From BOG-1155 sp050012495 (GTDB lineage: Bacteria; Desulfobacterota; Syntrophorhabdia; Syntrophorhabdales; WCHB1-27): a DNA stretch of 64,000 nt. Where the stretch lies: the NCBI GenBank assembly GCA_050012495.1, contig JBEKHB010000011.1:1-64000 (forward strand), written 5' to 3'. The notes under the pieces were generated by a model that saw only the letters and a list, made by a program, of their open reading frames with translations, ran no database searches and was not told the origin of the DNA. Both the position numbers and the translations under genes were made by a program. This document shows positions 8,649 to 17,635 of this stretch, in pieces (the stretch's first letter is position 1; each line of letters starts with the position of its first letter).

Positions 8649-10190
8649 CTACTTGAACCGCGCCGTGTCGATTTTGTACTTCTCGACCCGTATTCCCATC
8701 ATCCGCTCGGTGATGCCGAGCGACCGCGCCGCCCGGGCCATATTGCCGCGCGTCCGTTTCAGCTCTTCGACGATCACTTCCCGCTCCATATTCGTGATGA
8801 TGTTTTTGAGCGTGCCCCGGGCCTCGTGCCGTTCCGCCCCGTCGCTTATCTGGAGGTGCGGCGGAAGGTGATAGCTCTCGATAGCCCCGTCCGTAGAGAG
8901 GATGATGGCCCTTTCTATGCAGTTCTCGAGCTCCCGCACGTTGCCCGGCCAATGATAGGCCATGAGCATGTCCGTCGCGCCGGTCGATATCCGCACAATC
9001 TTCTTCTCATGCTCCTTGCTGTATTTTTCGATGAAGTGATCGACAAGGAGCATAATGTCCGTCTTCCGTTCACGGAGGGGCGGAACGACGATGGGAAAGA
9101 CGTTCAGCCTGTAGTACAGGTCTTCCCTGAATCGCCCCTCGTGCAAAAGGGAATCCAGGTTCCTGTTCGTCGCCGTGATGATCCGGGCATGCACCTGTAC
9201 CGGGGTGCTGTCGCCAATCCGCTCAAACTCCTTCTCCTGGAGCACGCGCAAAAGCTTCGTCTGGAGTGAGAGGGGGAGGTCGCCTATCTCGTCAAGGAAG
9301 ATGGTACCGTGATCGGCCGCTTCGAACCTCCCTTTGCGAGCCCTCGTCGCGCCCGTAAATGCACCCTTTTCGTGGCCGAACAACTCGCTTTCTATGAGCG
9401 ATTCTGGCAGGGCGGCACAATTTACCTTGATGAAGGGTAGATCGGCCCGGTTGGAGCTGTAATGGATGGTCTGGGCCACCCGTTCCTTTCCCACTCCGCT
9501 CTCGCCCAGGATAAGGATCGTGGCATTCGTGCGGCATACCCGGTCGATAAGCGTATACAGGTTCTGCATGACCTTTGAGCTGCCCACAATGGTCTTCATC
9601 CCGTATCTGCTCTTCAACTGGTCTTGAAGGGTCCGGTTCTCCTCCTTCATCCGCTCAAGCTCTTCCTGCGCGAGCTGGCGGAGGCGCACGGCCTGCGAGA
9701 TAGTCGAGGCAATAATCGTGAGCAGACGGACATCGTCCTCCAGTGAAATGTCTTCGTCCTGGCGACGGTCCGCGGAAAGGGCGCCGATCGCCTCGCTGCC
9801 GATCTTGACAGGCACGCAGATAAAGGCGATGTCGTGCTTGTTGAGATGCTGCCGCGAGCCGGTTTTGTCGAGAAACATGGGCTCGTCGGCGATCCTTGGC
9901 ACAATCATCGGCTTGCCCGTGTCGATCACCTTGCCCGTTACCCCCTCGCCCATGCGGTATCGGCCCCTCGCCTGCTCGTCCGGCCGAAGGCCGTATGCCT
10001 CCTCGATAGCGATCTCCCCCGTGTTTCTGTTCAGAATGGTGAGGGTGCCCCGGAGTATCCCCATATGCTCGGCTATAAGCTGGAGGATAGGCTTCAGGAC
10101 AGTCTTGAGATCGAGGGCCTCGCTCAGCTTGGTACTGATCTCAAAAAGGAGGGAAAGCTCCTTTATTTCCCGGTTCTTGCGGTCATTCAT
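8649..10190 (-). CDS. Sigma-54-dependent transcriptional activator with GAF domain (NifA-like)
   Basis: 513 residues from the ATG at 10190, with GGAGG about ten bases upstream. Order: N-terminal GAF sensor (about 20-165), a linker coiled coil (LAQEELERMKEENRTLQDQL), the AAA+ domain with Walker A GESGVGKE, sigma-54 contact loop GAFTGA, Walker B IFLDEIGDL and arginine-finger region FREDLYYRLNVFPI, then a Fis-type helix-turn-helix (NMARAARSLGITERMMGIRV). It would hydrolyse ATP to open sigma-54 promoters in response to a small ligand bound by GAF. It diverges from nicotinate phosphoribosyltransferase; its targets are not evident. Confidence 0.93.
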   Translation of the reverse strand: MNDRKNREIKELSLLFEISTKLSEALDLKTVLKPILQLIAEHMGILRGTLTILNRNTGEIAIEEAYGLRPDEQARGRYRMGEGVTGKVIDTGKPMIVPRIADEPMFLDKTGSRQHLNKHDIAFICVPVKIGSEAIGALSADRRQDEDISLEDDVRLLTIIASTISQAVRLRQLAQEELERMKEENRTLQDQLKSRYGMKTIVGSSKVMQNLYTLIDRVCRTNATILILGESGVGKERVAQTIHYSSNRADLPFIKVNCAALPESLIESELFGHEKGAFTGATRARKGRFEAADHGTIFLDEIGDLPLSLQTKLLRVLQEKEFERIGDSTPVQVHARIITATNRNLDSLLHEGRFREDLYYRLNVFPIVVPPLRERKTDIMLLVDHFIEKYSKEHEKKIVRISTGATDMLMAYHWPGNVRELENCIERAIILSTDGAIESYHLPPHLQISDGAERHEARGTLKNIITNMEREVIVEELKRTRGNMARAARSLGITERMMGIRVEKYKIDTARFK

Positions 10191-10261
10191 CGTTGTCGTC
10201 CCTCCGACGGCAGGCAAAAAACCTGCCTCTAAAGGCATATAAGGGCAAGCCTGCACAAAAG

Positions 10262-10292
10262 AACAATGGCGTTCCTTTGGGAACGCCATTGT
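10262..10292. promoter_or_regulatory. Perfect inverted repeat in the divergent control region
   Basis: 14-base arms AACAATGGCGTTCC and its exact complement around a TTT loop, between the GAF-sigma54 gene and pncB. On the minus side it is followed by a T-rich run, on the plus side it is not. It may be an operator or an upstream terminator/attenuator. Confidence 0.5.
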
Positions 10293-10476
10293 TGCCGCAC
10301 CTCATCGTGTCTCCGTCTATACAAGTCTTCCACGTCTTATTCTGGTAACTTTGCCTCAACTACTCATTCTCTTCTTGTCACCGTTCGCCCGATCTACTAC
10401 ACTGATAGAGAGCCGGATGAAACACCGGCGTGATAGCGCAGAGGAGAACCCTCTTTTCAGGGAAAGGAGAAGGCAT

Positions 10477-12234
10477 ATGAGGCCCACGAACGCTTTTGTC
10501 GGACCAATGCTTACCGATCTGTACCAGCTCACCATGGCTTACGGATACTGGAAGAGCGGCAAGCACAGAGACAAGGCAGTATTCGATTTATTTTTCAGGA
10601 AGAACCCGTTCGGGGGGGAATTTACCATCTTTGCCGGCCTCGAGGAAGTTATCCGATCGCTCCATGCCTTCAAATTTACGGATGAGGACATTGCGTATCT
10701 TCGCTATGGCGCCTTAAAGGACAAGGCGGAATTGCAGCGTTGTTTTGAAGTCGGCATGGAGAACGGTTTTATCAGGGAGACCGCAGGCGGCCCTGAAGAA
10801 TTCCGTTTTGACCGTTGGGGGAACGATTCCTGGGAACCCACCCGATATCCTGAGGACGACCTGAGGATACCGGCGCCCCTGGCCGCGTGCGAGCCCGCGT
10901 TCTTCGACTGGCTGAAAAGTATCGACTGCTCCGAGCTGAAGATCTACGCAGTGCCGGAAGGCACTATCGTTTTCCCCCGGATTCCGCTGATCCGGGTGGA
11001 AGGGCCGCTGGGCATCGCTCAAATGCAGGAAACGACGTTCTTGAATCTGACGAATTTCCCCAGCCTCATTGCCACCAATGCCGCGCGTTTCAGGTTGGCC
11101 GCAGGCATAGACAAGGGACTTGTCGAATTAGGTCTTCGCCGGGCGCAAGGGCCTGACGGGGGGGTTTCGGCCTCAAGGTACAGCTACATGGGCGGATTTA
11201 ACGGGACCAGCAATGCCCGGGCGGGCCAACTCTTCGGACTTCCCATAAAAGGGACGATGGCACACTCGTATGTCAGCTCTTTTGCCGGGCTCGGCGAGGT
11301 TACCGACCCCTTTCTCGCCGGACCTGACGGCAAGGAACACCACTTTGTCGATCTTGTGCTTCACTATCGCCAACAACTGGATTACCAGCACACAAATGAA
11401 GGGGAGCTTGCCGCGTTTATCTCTTATGCATGCTCCTTCGCCGATAGCTTCCTCGCCCTTGTCGATACCTATAACACCCCGAAATCGGGTCTGCCGAACT
11501 TTATCTGCGTGGCCCTTGCGCTGATCCACATCGGCTACAAGCCCATCGGCATCAGACTCGATTCTGGCGACCTGGCTTACTTCTCGAAGGAAACCAGAAA
11601 GGTGTTCAGAAAAATAGCGGAACAGTTTTCACTTGAGTCTTTTGCGCGGCTGGCGATCATGGCCAGCAACGATATCAACGAATCGATTCTCCTGTCCCTC
11701 GGGCAGCAGGGCCATGAGATCGACGTGTTCGGGGTAGGCACCCACCTCGTGACATGCCAGGCCCAACCATCCCTGGGATGCGTCTACAAGCTTGTGGCGA
11801 TAAACAATCATCCGAGGATCAAGCTCTCCGACGAGGTGGATAAAATGACGATCCCCGGAAAGAAAGAAGTATACCGGCTGATCGGAGAGCACATGCACCC
11901 GCTCCTCGACCTGATGACTGAAGCGGGAGAACCGGCGCCGGGGGTCGGGGAAAGAATCCTTTGTCGCCATCCCTTCAGTGAGGCGAAGCGCGCCTATGTG
12001 ATACCACAAAATGTCATCTCCCTGCTCAGATGCGTCTGGGACGGGCGTCAAAAATATGTCTTTCCCTCACTCGATACGGTTCGGGAATACGTAATCAATC
12101 AGATATCCGTGATGCGCCCCGACCATATGCGCTCCATAAACCCGACGCCGTACAAGGTCTCGGTCAACGAGGACCTCTACCACTCCATTCACGAGCTATG
12201 GATGCAGGAAGCCCCGGTCGCCGAGATCAGCTAG
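10477..12234 (+). CDS. pncB: Nicotinate phosphoribosyltransferase
   Basis: 585 residues from the ATG at 10477, preceded by AAAGGAGA; the open frame extends upstream but without a ribosome site. The N-terminus MLTDLYQLTMAYGYWKSG is the family hallmark, followed by FDLFFRKNPFGGEFTIFAGL. ARLGL-type elements LVELGLRRAQGPDGG and SRYSYMGGFNGTSNARAG, the KGTMAHSYV loop and IRLDSGDLAYFSKE all belong to the PRPP/nicotinate site. It makes nicotinate mononucleotide for NAD salvage (Preiss-Handler pathway). It is longer than most bacterial homologues (about 400-500) and closer to the long type. Its last codons and stop are duplicated downstream (see 12204-12348). Confidence 0.92.
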   Translation: MRPTNAFVGPMLTDLYQLTMAYGYWKSGKHRDKAVFDLFFRKNPFGGEFTIFAGLEEVIRSLHAFKFTDEDIAYLRYGALKDKAELQRCFEVGMENGFIRETAGGPEEFRFDRWGNDSWEPTRYPEDDLRIPAPLAACEPAFFDWLKSIDCSELKIYAVPEGTIVFPRIPLIRVEGPLGIAQMQETTFLNLTNFPSLIATNAARFRLAAGIDKGLVELGLRRAQGPDGGVSASRYSYMGGFNGTSNARAGQLFGLPIKGTMAHSYVSSFAGLGEVTDPFLAGPDGKEHHFVDLVLHYRQQLDYQHTNEGELAAFISYACSFADSFLALVDTYNTPKSGLPNFICVALALIHIGYKPIGIRLDSGDLAYFSKETRKVFRKIAEQFSLESFARLAIMASNDINESILLSLGQQGHEIDVFGVGTHLVTCQAQPSLGCVYKLVAINNHPRIKLSDEVDKMTIPGKKEVYRLIGEHMHPLLDLMTEAGEPAPGVGERILCRHPFSEAKRAYVIPQNVISLLRCVWDGRQKYVFPSLDTVREYVINQISVMRPDHMRSINPTPYKVSVNEDLYHSIHELWMQEAPVAEIS

Positions 12235-12348
12235 CGGTATCCCTTCTTTTCTTTGAGGGGGTGGCTCCACGAGCTTCGCTCGTGGAGGGGGCGACGCTAG
12301 CCCCAGTAATTGAAGCAGGAAGCCCCGGTCGCCGAGATCAGCTAGCGG
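12204..12348 (+). repeat. Small hairpin element flanked by a 34-base direct duplication of the pncB end
   Basis: Bases 12204-12237 (last pncB codons, stop, three more bases) recur exactly at 12315-12348. Between the copies lie 77 bases containing the hairpin GGCTCCACGAG...CTCGTGGAG and the word AGTAATTGA. A related element with the same architecture lies at 55819-55954 and a partial one near 56933-56966. Confidence 0.8.
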
Positions 12349-12378
12349 GTCGCACGGGGCGGGTGTCCCGGTAATCGT

Positions 12379-12867
12379 TTATACGAGGTACTCCTGGAGC
12401 TGCTGGTAATTCGTGAAGTCGGAATCGACGAAACTGGCGCCTACATGAATGTCGCCGTTGACGGGAACTACCCGTTGGGGCCTGCACACCATCCGTATGC
12501 TCTTCTCCTCCTCCGGCAGCACAAAAGAGGTTTCGAACGCGGACGTTTCCGCCCCTTCGTAAATCTCCGGCATCGACTCCTTCGGCAGGGAAACGCGAAG
12601 CCCGCTGAGTGATATATCGAGAATAACCGCCTCGTGCTCCTGCTTGTCCAAATCGATACTCTTCACATGGGCGGGTATCGACACCTGCTTGCGCACGAAG
12701 CGCCGCCGTTCCTTTTGGTGCGGAAAGTCGTGGTTCTTCTCCAGGTAGTCCGTCAATATGAGCTCGATTACCGACGAAAGAGAGCGACGGTCCTCATGCG
12801 CCGCCCTTTCGAGGGCGCCGCGCAGCTCTTCGCTTGTGCGGAAGCAAATAGTGACCTCTTTCTTCAT
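12379..12867 (-). CDS. RHH-like / PilZ domain protein
   Basis: 162 residues; GGAGG lies nine bases before the ATG. The N-terminal 45 residues (ICFRTSEELRGALERAAHED, then RRSLSSVIELILTDYLEK) resemble a ribbon-helix-helix DNA-binding or dimerisation unit. The C-terminal 110 residues are a PilZ domain with the cyclic-di-GMP-binding RRRFVRKQ and DISLSGLRV motifs, so the RxxxR and (D/N)xSxxG residues are present. It may be a c-di-GMP-responsive regulator. Converges on pncB; a tandem 15-base repeat lies just upstream of its start. Confidence 0.82.
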   Translation of the reverse strand: MKKEVTICFRTSEELRGALERAAHEDRRSLSSVIELILTDYLEKNHDFPHQKERRRFVRKQVSIPAHVKSIDLDKQEHEAVILDISLSGLRVSLPKESMPEIYEGAETSAFETSFVLPEEEKSIRMVCRPQRVVPVNGDIHVGASFVDSDFTNYQQLQEYLV

Positions 12868-12880
12868 GGCCTTTTACCTC

Positions 12881-12910
12881 CTTGTGTATACCATGCTTGT
12901 GTATACCATG
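12881..12910. repeat. Tandem 15-base direct repeat upstream of the PilZ gene
   Basis: CTTGTGTATACCATG occurs twice back to back without mismatch. It contains the palindrome GTATAC. It lies 14-43 bases upstream of the PilZ start codon and could be an operator or a length-variable spacer. Confidence 0.8.
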
Positions 12911-13101
12911 CCGAAATATCTGTAGCAAAATATATACCACATTCCAAGAAGCATTGCCAATGGCAGCGAAACCGGCTTCCCGCAAGGCTAAACAACGGAT
13001 CGGCTAAAGGCGGGCTTTCCCACCTGCATCTGTCTCCTGTAATAGAATGTTGACATCTGTCAGCCCGATGTCAACCCCTGGCCGGACCTGAATCCGGAAA
13101 G

Positions 13102-13140
13102 AATAGGTCTTATAGGCCCTATAGGACTTATTCGACCTAT
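13102..13140. repeat. CTATAGG-rich near-palindrome
   Basis: Starts ATAGGTCTTATAGG and ends GACCTAT, with CCTATAGGACTTATT inside. It shares the words ATAGGTCTTAT and CCTATAGGAC with the large palindrome at 56873-56930. Confidence 0.55.
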
Positions 13141-13198
13141 CAAGGAGGAATCTTGCCCTGAGCCTGCCCTTTACCCCCTCTACAAAAAAACTTATACT

Positions 13199-13936
13199 AT
13201 GCCTGACTTGCAACAGCGCGACAGCGAGGAGGGGCAGACGTTGGGGTCGATGATCAGCACCATCGACGTATGGAAGCAGTACACCCAGGATGGACGTGAG
13301 GAGACGTCCGCCCTGGCTGGGGCGAGCATGGAAATCGCCCCCGGTGAGATTGTCGCGCTACTGGGAAAGAGCGGATCCGGCAAAACAACCCTCCTCAACC
13401 TCGTCGCAGGGCTCGACCAGCCCACGCGGGGCAGCATAGAAGTGGACGGGCAGGACCTTCATCTTCTCGGAGAAGCAGGCCGTACGCGTCTGCGCCGTCT
13501 CCGCCTGGGGTTCGTCTTCCAGTTCTTCAACCTGCTGCCCACCCTGACCGCCTTCGAGAACGTCTTTCTCTCCCTCGAGCTTGCCGGCGTTCCGGATCGG
13601 GAGCGGGCAATCAAGGCCCTTGCGAACCTGGGGCTGAAAGGCAAGGAGGCCCGCTATCCTCACGAGCTTTCCGGAGGGGAGCAACAGAGGGTGGCGATAG
13701 CGCGGGCCATGGTGAAGAACCCGGTAGTCATTCTCGCGGATGAGCCTACGGGCAATCTCGACAACAGGACGGGAGAAGAGGTGCTTGCGCTCCTCCACAG
13801 AGAATGCCGGGAATCGATGACGACCCTTGTCATGGCCAGCCACAGCCCCTTGACCGCCAGGTACTCGGACCGCGTGCTGCGGATGGTCGATGGGGTTCTG
13901 CGGGAAGAGGCCCCCGGGATGAGAGTCTTCCTTTGA
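13199..13936 (+). CDS. ABC transporter ATP-binding protein, MacB/LolD type
   Basis: Walker A GKSGSGKT, Q-loop FVFQFFNLLPTLTA, signature LSGGEQQRVAIARAM, Walker B VILADEPTGNLD and the switch His in ASHSPLTA are all present. The FQxxNLLPxLTxxEN pattern and the TGNLDxxTGEEVL ending mark the MacB/LolD (MacB-FtsX) group. It powers the permease encoded immediately downstream, whose TTG start overlaps this stop. The start is uncertain: the first ATG (13199) lacks a good ribosome site, and an ATG at 13250 would remove 17 residues that homologues generally lack. Confidence 0.9.
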   Translation: MPDLQQRDSEEGQTLGSMISTIDVWKQYTQDGREETSALAGASMEIAPGEIVALLGKSGSGKTTLLNLVAGLDQPTRGSIEVDGQDLHLLGEAGRTRLRRLRLGFVFQFFNLLPTLTAFENVFLSLELAGVPDRERAIKALANLGLKGKEARYPHELSGGEQQRVAIARAMVKNPVVILADEPTGNLDNRTGEEVLALLHRECRESMTTLVMASHSPLTARYSDRVLRMVDGVLREEAPGMRVFL

Positions 13937-16431
13937 AAATCGTGACGAAGGCGTTCCTCAGGCACCTGGCGAGGAGACGGAGCCTGAGCCTTCTTCAGGT
14001 CCTCGGCATCGGGTGCGGCGTCGCGGCGGTGATCGGGATGCTTTTTTCCGCCCGCGCGGCCCTCTCCAGCTTTTCCAGGGCAATCGAGTTTCTGAACGGC
14101 AAGGCGACCCATTCGCTGGAGCGTACCGCGGGGCCGCTTCATGAATCAGTGCTGCCCGGCCTGATCGATGATCCGGCAGTCCTCGCCTTCTCGCCTGTAA
14201 TAGACCGCCGGCTCCGCCTGGAAAATGGAGAGCCGATTCGCTTCCTGGGGATCGACCCGTTCCTCGACAGGGCCATGAGACCCCAGTTATTCCGCATCCC
14301 CTGGGATGAGACGACCGGTCCCCGGCAAGACCGGGAGAAGAAGCTCTCCTTCCTCCTCGACCCCCGCGCCGTCCTCATCGACCGGGAGACCGCTTTGCGT
14401 CTCCACATGCACGGGGGAAGCACGATCCGGACATCGAGGGGCGCACTTCGCCTCGCCGGCACCTTTCCGAGTCCATCGCCCGAACCGCTCATCGTGATGG
14501 ACATAGGCCATGCCCAGAACCTCTTCGGTCTCCGGGGAAGGATCGACCGCGTCGATCTGGTGCTCGGGGATGAGGCTTCCTTCATTTCCCGCTACCGGGA
14601 AGGGTTCAGGGTCCAGTCGAAACAACAGAAGGAGCAGGTATATGCCGGCATGCTGGCTGCCTTCCGGCTCAACCTCGAAGCCCTTTCGCTCATCGCGCTT
14701 TTCGTCGGCGTCTTTCTTGTTTACAACACCACCATGTTTACGATTGCAAGCAGGAGAAAGGACGCGGCAATACTTATGAGCCTCGGGGCACGCAGGCGTG
14801 AGATCGCCTCCGCCTTCCTCGTGGAGATACTCATCTTCGGCCTCGCCGGGGGATTGTTGGGCGGTCTGTTCGGCTACGCGCTGAGCCGCTTCCTCACCGG
14901 CCTCGTCGGTCAGACAATCAGCAACCTCTACTTTTTCCTGAAGCCCGCGCCCTTGCCGTGGTCATGGTCGATGGTCGCCATCGGCTCCTTCTTCGGCTGC
15001 TCCGCAAGTCTCCTCGGAAGCCTCTTCCCCCTTTCAGAGCTGGCCCGCGTCGATCCCGTACTGATGCTTCAGCCAAAAATAACAACGAGGAGGAGCATCG
15101 CGGGGACCAGGAGGATCGCATCGCTGGGTGTCGCAACCCTTGGCCTGACCCTTGTGCTCCTTATGCTCTCGTCCCTGCACGTCTACATCGGCTTTGCCGC
15201 TGCCTTCGCGTTCCTCTTCGGCTCAAGCCTTCTCACGGGCATGCTCCTCGTCCACGCGGCCCCCTTCCTCAAAGGCGCCCTCACCTTCTTAGGCGGCCTT
15301 CCCGGGCGCATGGCAGCCGGCAATATAAGGCAGAACCTGAGCCGAACCGCTGTCGCCATTGCTGCCTTTACCGTGGCCCTTTCCATGTCCGTCGGTCTCG
15401 GCTCGATGATAGGGAGCTTCCGGGAATCGCTCATGTGGTGGATGGATACGCAGCTCAGGGCCGACATCTACATTGGCAGCACGTCCGAGGGGATCGAGGT
15501 CCCGGAGGAGTTCTACCGGGAGCTGTCGGCCATGCCGGGTCTGGGGGGAGTCGACCCGTACAGGAACGCGCAAGTGATCTATAAGGAACATTCGATCTCC
15601 GTGGCGGCGGTCAGCGCCGACGTCCTGCAAAAGTACACCCATTTCGGCTGGCTTAAGGGGGGTAACGAGCACTGGGAGCAGGTATTGCAGGGAGAGGTGA
15701 TCGTCTCCGAGAGCTTTGCCAGGAGTTTCAAGGTCTCCCCGGGAGATACCGTCGAGCTGAACGGCCGCGCAAGGCCGGTGCGCCTTAAGGTAGCGGCCGC
15801 GTTCTACGACTACACGACAGAGCACGGGTTGATCATGATGGACCGTTCCACCTACCTCGCCGTCTTCGGTGACCATACCATTAACAGCGTCGGAGTTTTC
15901 ATCGACCGCGCCAATCCCGACAGGCAAAGGCTCATTGAGGAGGTGAGGGGAAAGGCCTACCGCTACGGTCTGCCGGCCTTCACCCAGGGAGAGCTGAGGG
16001 GCAGGATCCTCTCCGTCTTCGATTCCACCTTCGCCGTCACGCGGTCGATGAGGATGCTGGCGATTATCGTCGCTTTCTTCGGGATAGCCGGCGCCCTTCT
16101 TACCCTCTTCATCGAACGGCAACATGAGTTCGGCATCTACAGGGCCCTCGGTTTTTCGGTGAGACAGGTCGCGGCGATGACATTCCTGGAGGGCCTCGGC
16201 ATGGGCATGGTGAGCCTTGTGCTGAGCCTCTTCATCGGGACGGGCCTCGCTCTGATACTGATAAAGGTGATCAACCTCAGAAGCTTCAACTGGACGATTT
16301 TCTTCTATCCCGCATGGGGACCCTATCTTGCGGCCGGCGCCACCGCGCTGCTCGCAAGCACGGGCGCAGCGCTCTATCCCATCTGGAAGGTGCTGCGCAC
16401 CTATCCCCATATGCAGCTCAGGGAGGAATGA
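13933..16431 (+). CDS. ABC transporter permease, FtsX/MacB family (large, two FtsX domains)
   Basis: About 832 residues starting with TTG at 13933, overlapping the ATPase stop (TTGA); the open frame upstream lies inside the ATPase gene. There are hydrophobic segments near residues 20-40, then a periplasmic domain, a cluster of three segments (LIALFVGVFLVYNTTMFTIA and following), one more pair, a second periplasmic domain and a final cluster of three with GIYRALGFSVRQVAAM. This doubled FtsX layout fits lipoprotein or membrane-lipid export systems. The next gene overlaps by four bases and encodes an AttH-like protein, the usual third member. Confidence 0.9.
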   Translation: MKIVTKAFLRHLARRRSLSLLQVLGIGCGVAAVIGMLFSARAALSSFSRAIEFLNGKATHSLERTAGPLHESVLPGLIDDPAVLAFSPVIDRRLRLENGEPIRFLGIDPFLDRAMRPQLFRIPWDETTGPRQDREKKLSFLLDPRAVLIDRETALRLHMHGGSTIRTSRGALRLAGTFPSPSPEPLIVMDIGHAQNLFGLRGRIDRVDLVLGDEASFISRYREGFRVQSKQQKEQVYAGMLAAFRLNLEALSLIALFVGVFLVYNTTMFTIASRRKDAAILMSLGARRREIASAFLVEILIFGLAGGLLGGLFGYALSRFLTGLVGQTISNLYFFLKPAPLPWSWSMVAIGSFFGCSASLLGSLFPLSELARVDPVLMLQPKITTRRSIAGTRRIASLGVATLGLTLVLLMLSSLHVYIGFAAAFAFLFGSSLLTGMLLVHAAPFLKGALTFLGGLPGRMAAGNIRQNLSRTAVAIAAFTVALSMSVGLGSMIGSFRESLMWWMDTQLRADIYIGSTSEGIEVPEEFYRELSAMPGLGGVDPYRNAQVIYKEHSISVAAVSADVLQKYTHFGWLKGGNEHWEQVLQGEVIVSESFARSFKVSPGDTVELNGRARPVRLKVAAAFYDYTTEHGLIMMDRSTYLAVFGDHTINSVGVFIDRANPDRQRLIEEVRGKAYRYGLPAFTQGELRGRILSVFDSTFAVTRSMRMLAIIVAFFGIAGALLTLFIERQHEFGIYRALGFSVRQVAAMTFLEGLGMGMVSLVLSLFIGTGLALILIKVINLRSFNWTIFFYPAWGPYLAAGATALLASTGAALYPIWKVLRTYPHMQLREE

Positions 16432-17570
16432 CCGCGAAGATGGACCGCAAGAGTTTGAGCGCACTTTTCCGCGTATTGTGGTCGGGCGCAGCGCTCGTCT
16501 GCCTCCTTTTGCCTGCGGCTGCGGCAGGCCCCGAGCAGTGGCAACAGGCGACGGCCCCGAGGGAGTGGAAATTTCCCAGGGACCACGCGGCCCATCCGGC
16601 CTACAGGACCGAATGGTGGTACTTCACCGGCAACCTTAACGACGGGCAGGGAAACGCTTTCGGGTATCAGCTCACGTTTTTCCGGCAGGGGATACGGCTG
16701 CACGCCGCAGACCCTGCCGATCCCTGGTCCGTACGCGACCTCTACCTGGCCCATTTCTCCGTGACGGACGCGGCGAAAAAGCGATTCATTTTCGACGAGG
16801 CACTATCGAGGACAGGTCCGGGTCTTGCGGCCAGCCGGGAAAACGGTCTCGATGTCCGGCTCCTCGGCTGGTCGGCCAGGATGAAAGGGGGCGCGGTCCT
16901 TCTTCGGGCAAGGGGAAGGACTGCCTGGCTTGCCCTTGAACTCGCCCCGCAAAAACCGCCCGTGATACATGGAGAAAAGGGCTTGAGCAGGAAAGGGCCT
17001 CTTCCCGGGCAGGCCTCCTACTACGCAACGTGCACAGACCTCAAGACCACGGGCTTGCTCAAGACTGAAAGCGCCGCGGCCCCTGTCAGGGTGACAGGCA
17101 CGAGCTGGTTCGATCACGAATTCGGCTCAAACCAGCTCGCCGCCGAACAGGCAGGCTGGGACTGGTTCAGCCTCCATCTCTCCGATGGAAAAGACCTCAT
17201 GCTCTATTTTCTGAGGCGCAGCGACGGCGCCATTGAGCCTGCGTCATCCGGCACGATGGTGGACCGGCAGGGAAAGAGCCGGCATCTGCCCCTGTCGGCG
17301 GTAAAAGTTGATGTGCTCGATCACTGGAAAAGCCCGCACAGCGGGGTTTCCTATCCAAGCCGATGGAGGATACGCATCCAGGATGAGGGCCTCGACCAAC
17401 TTGTGTCGCCCCTCCTGCCCGACCAGGAGCTTGTAACTACGCGCTCAACGGGAGTCACCTATTGGGAGGGAGCAGTGGAAGGCAGGGGAACGTCGGAGAA
17501 CCGCAAGGTCACCTGTCTCGGGTACGTGGAACTGACCGGCTACGCCCGGGGACTGGGCGGACTGTTTTAG
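16428..17570 (+). CDS. AttH / CrtC-like secreted lipocalin-fold protein
   Basis: 380 residues; ATG overlaps the permease stop (ATGA). Signal peptide at about 12-36 (VLWSGAALVCLLLPAAAA). The mature part starts with WKFPRDHAAHPAYRTEWWYF and contains GNAFGYQLTFFRQG, YLAHFSV and SWFDHEFGSNQL, the hallmarks of the AttH/carotenoid-hydratase-like family (COG5621). In known operons this protein works with the MacB-type ATPase and FtsX permease at the outer face of the membrane. The precise cargo is unknown; no carotenoid gene is nearby, so a hydratase role is unlikely. Confidence 0.85.
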   Translation: MTAKMDRKSLSALFRVLWSGAALVCLLLPAAAAGPEQWQQATAPREWKFPRDHAAHPAYRTEWWYFTGNLNDGQGNAFGYQLTFFRQGIRLHAADPADPWSVRDLYLAHFSVTDAAKKRFIFDEALSRTGPGLAASRENGLDVRLLGWSARMKGGAVLLRARGRTAWLALELAPQKPPVIHGEKGLSRKGPLPGQASYYATCTDLKTTGLLKTESAAAPVRVTGTSWFDHEFGSNQLAAEQAGWDWFSLHLSDGKDLMLYFLRRSDGAIEPASSGTMVDRQGKSRHLPLSAVKVDVLDHWKSPHSGVSYPSRWRIRIQDEGLDQLVSPLLPDQELVTTRSTGVTYWEGAVEGRGTSENRKVTCLGYVELTGYARGLGGLF

Positions 17571-17635
17571 GGCCTGCTCGATTCCCGTGGGTTGAGATTC
17601 TCTCTTCCCCTCGTTCGCCCCTTTATCACGTCAAT

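Larger units (their letters stand above)
12868..13198. other. Divergent intergenic region with repeats
   Basis: Contains the promoter side of the PilZ gene and the leader of the ABC transporter operon. Two repeats stand out: CTTGTGTATACCATG twice in tandem (12881-12910) and a CTATAGG-rich near-palindrome (about 13102-13140). Confidence 0.55.

Noticed and set aside
8574..9269. Plus-strand open frame of 231 codons opposite the GAF-sigma54 activator
   Set aside because: Mirrors G+C-rich codons of the activator, which has all AAA+ motifs; no ribosome site and no domain.
16428..17570. Carotenoid 1,2-hydratase (CrtC) as the literal function
   Set aside because: No carotenoid genes nearby; the operon with MacB/FtsX-type exporter genes indicates the AttH-like group instead.
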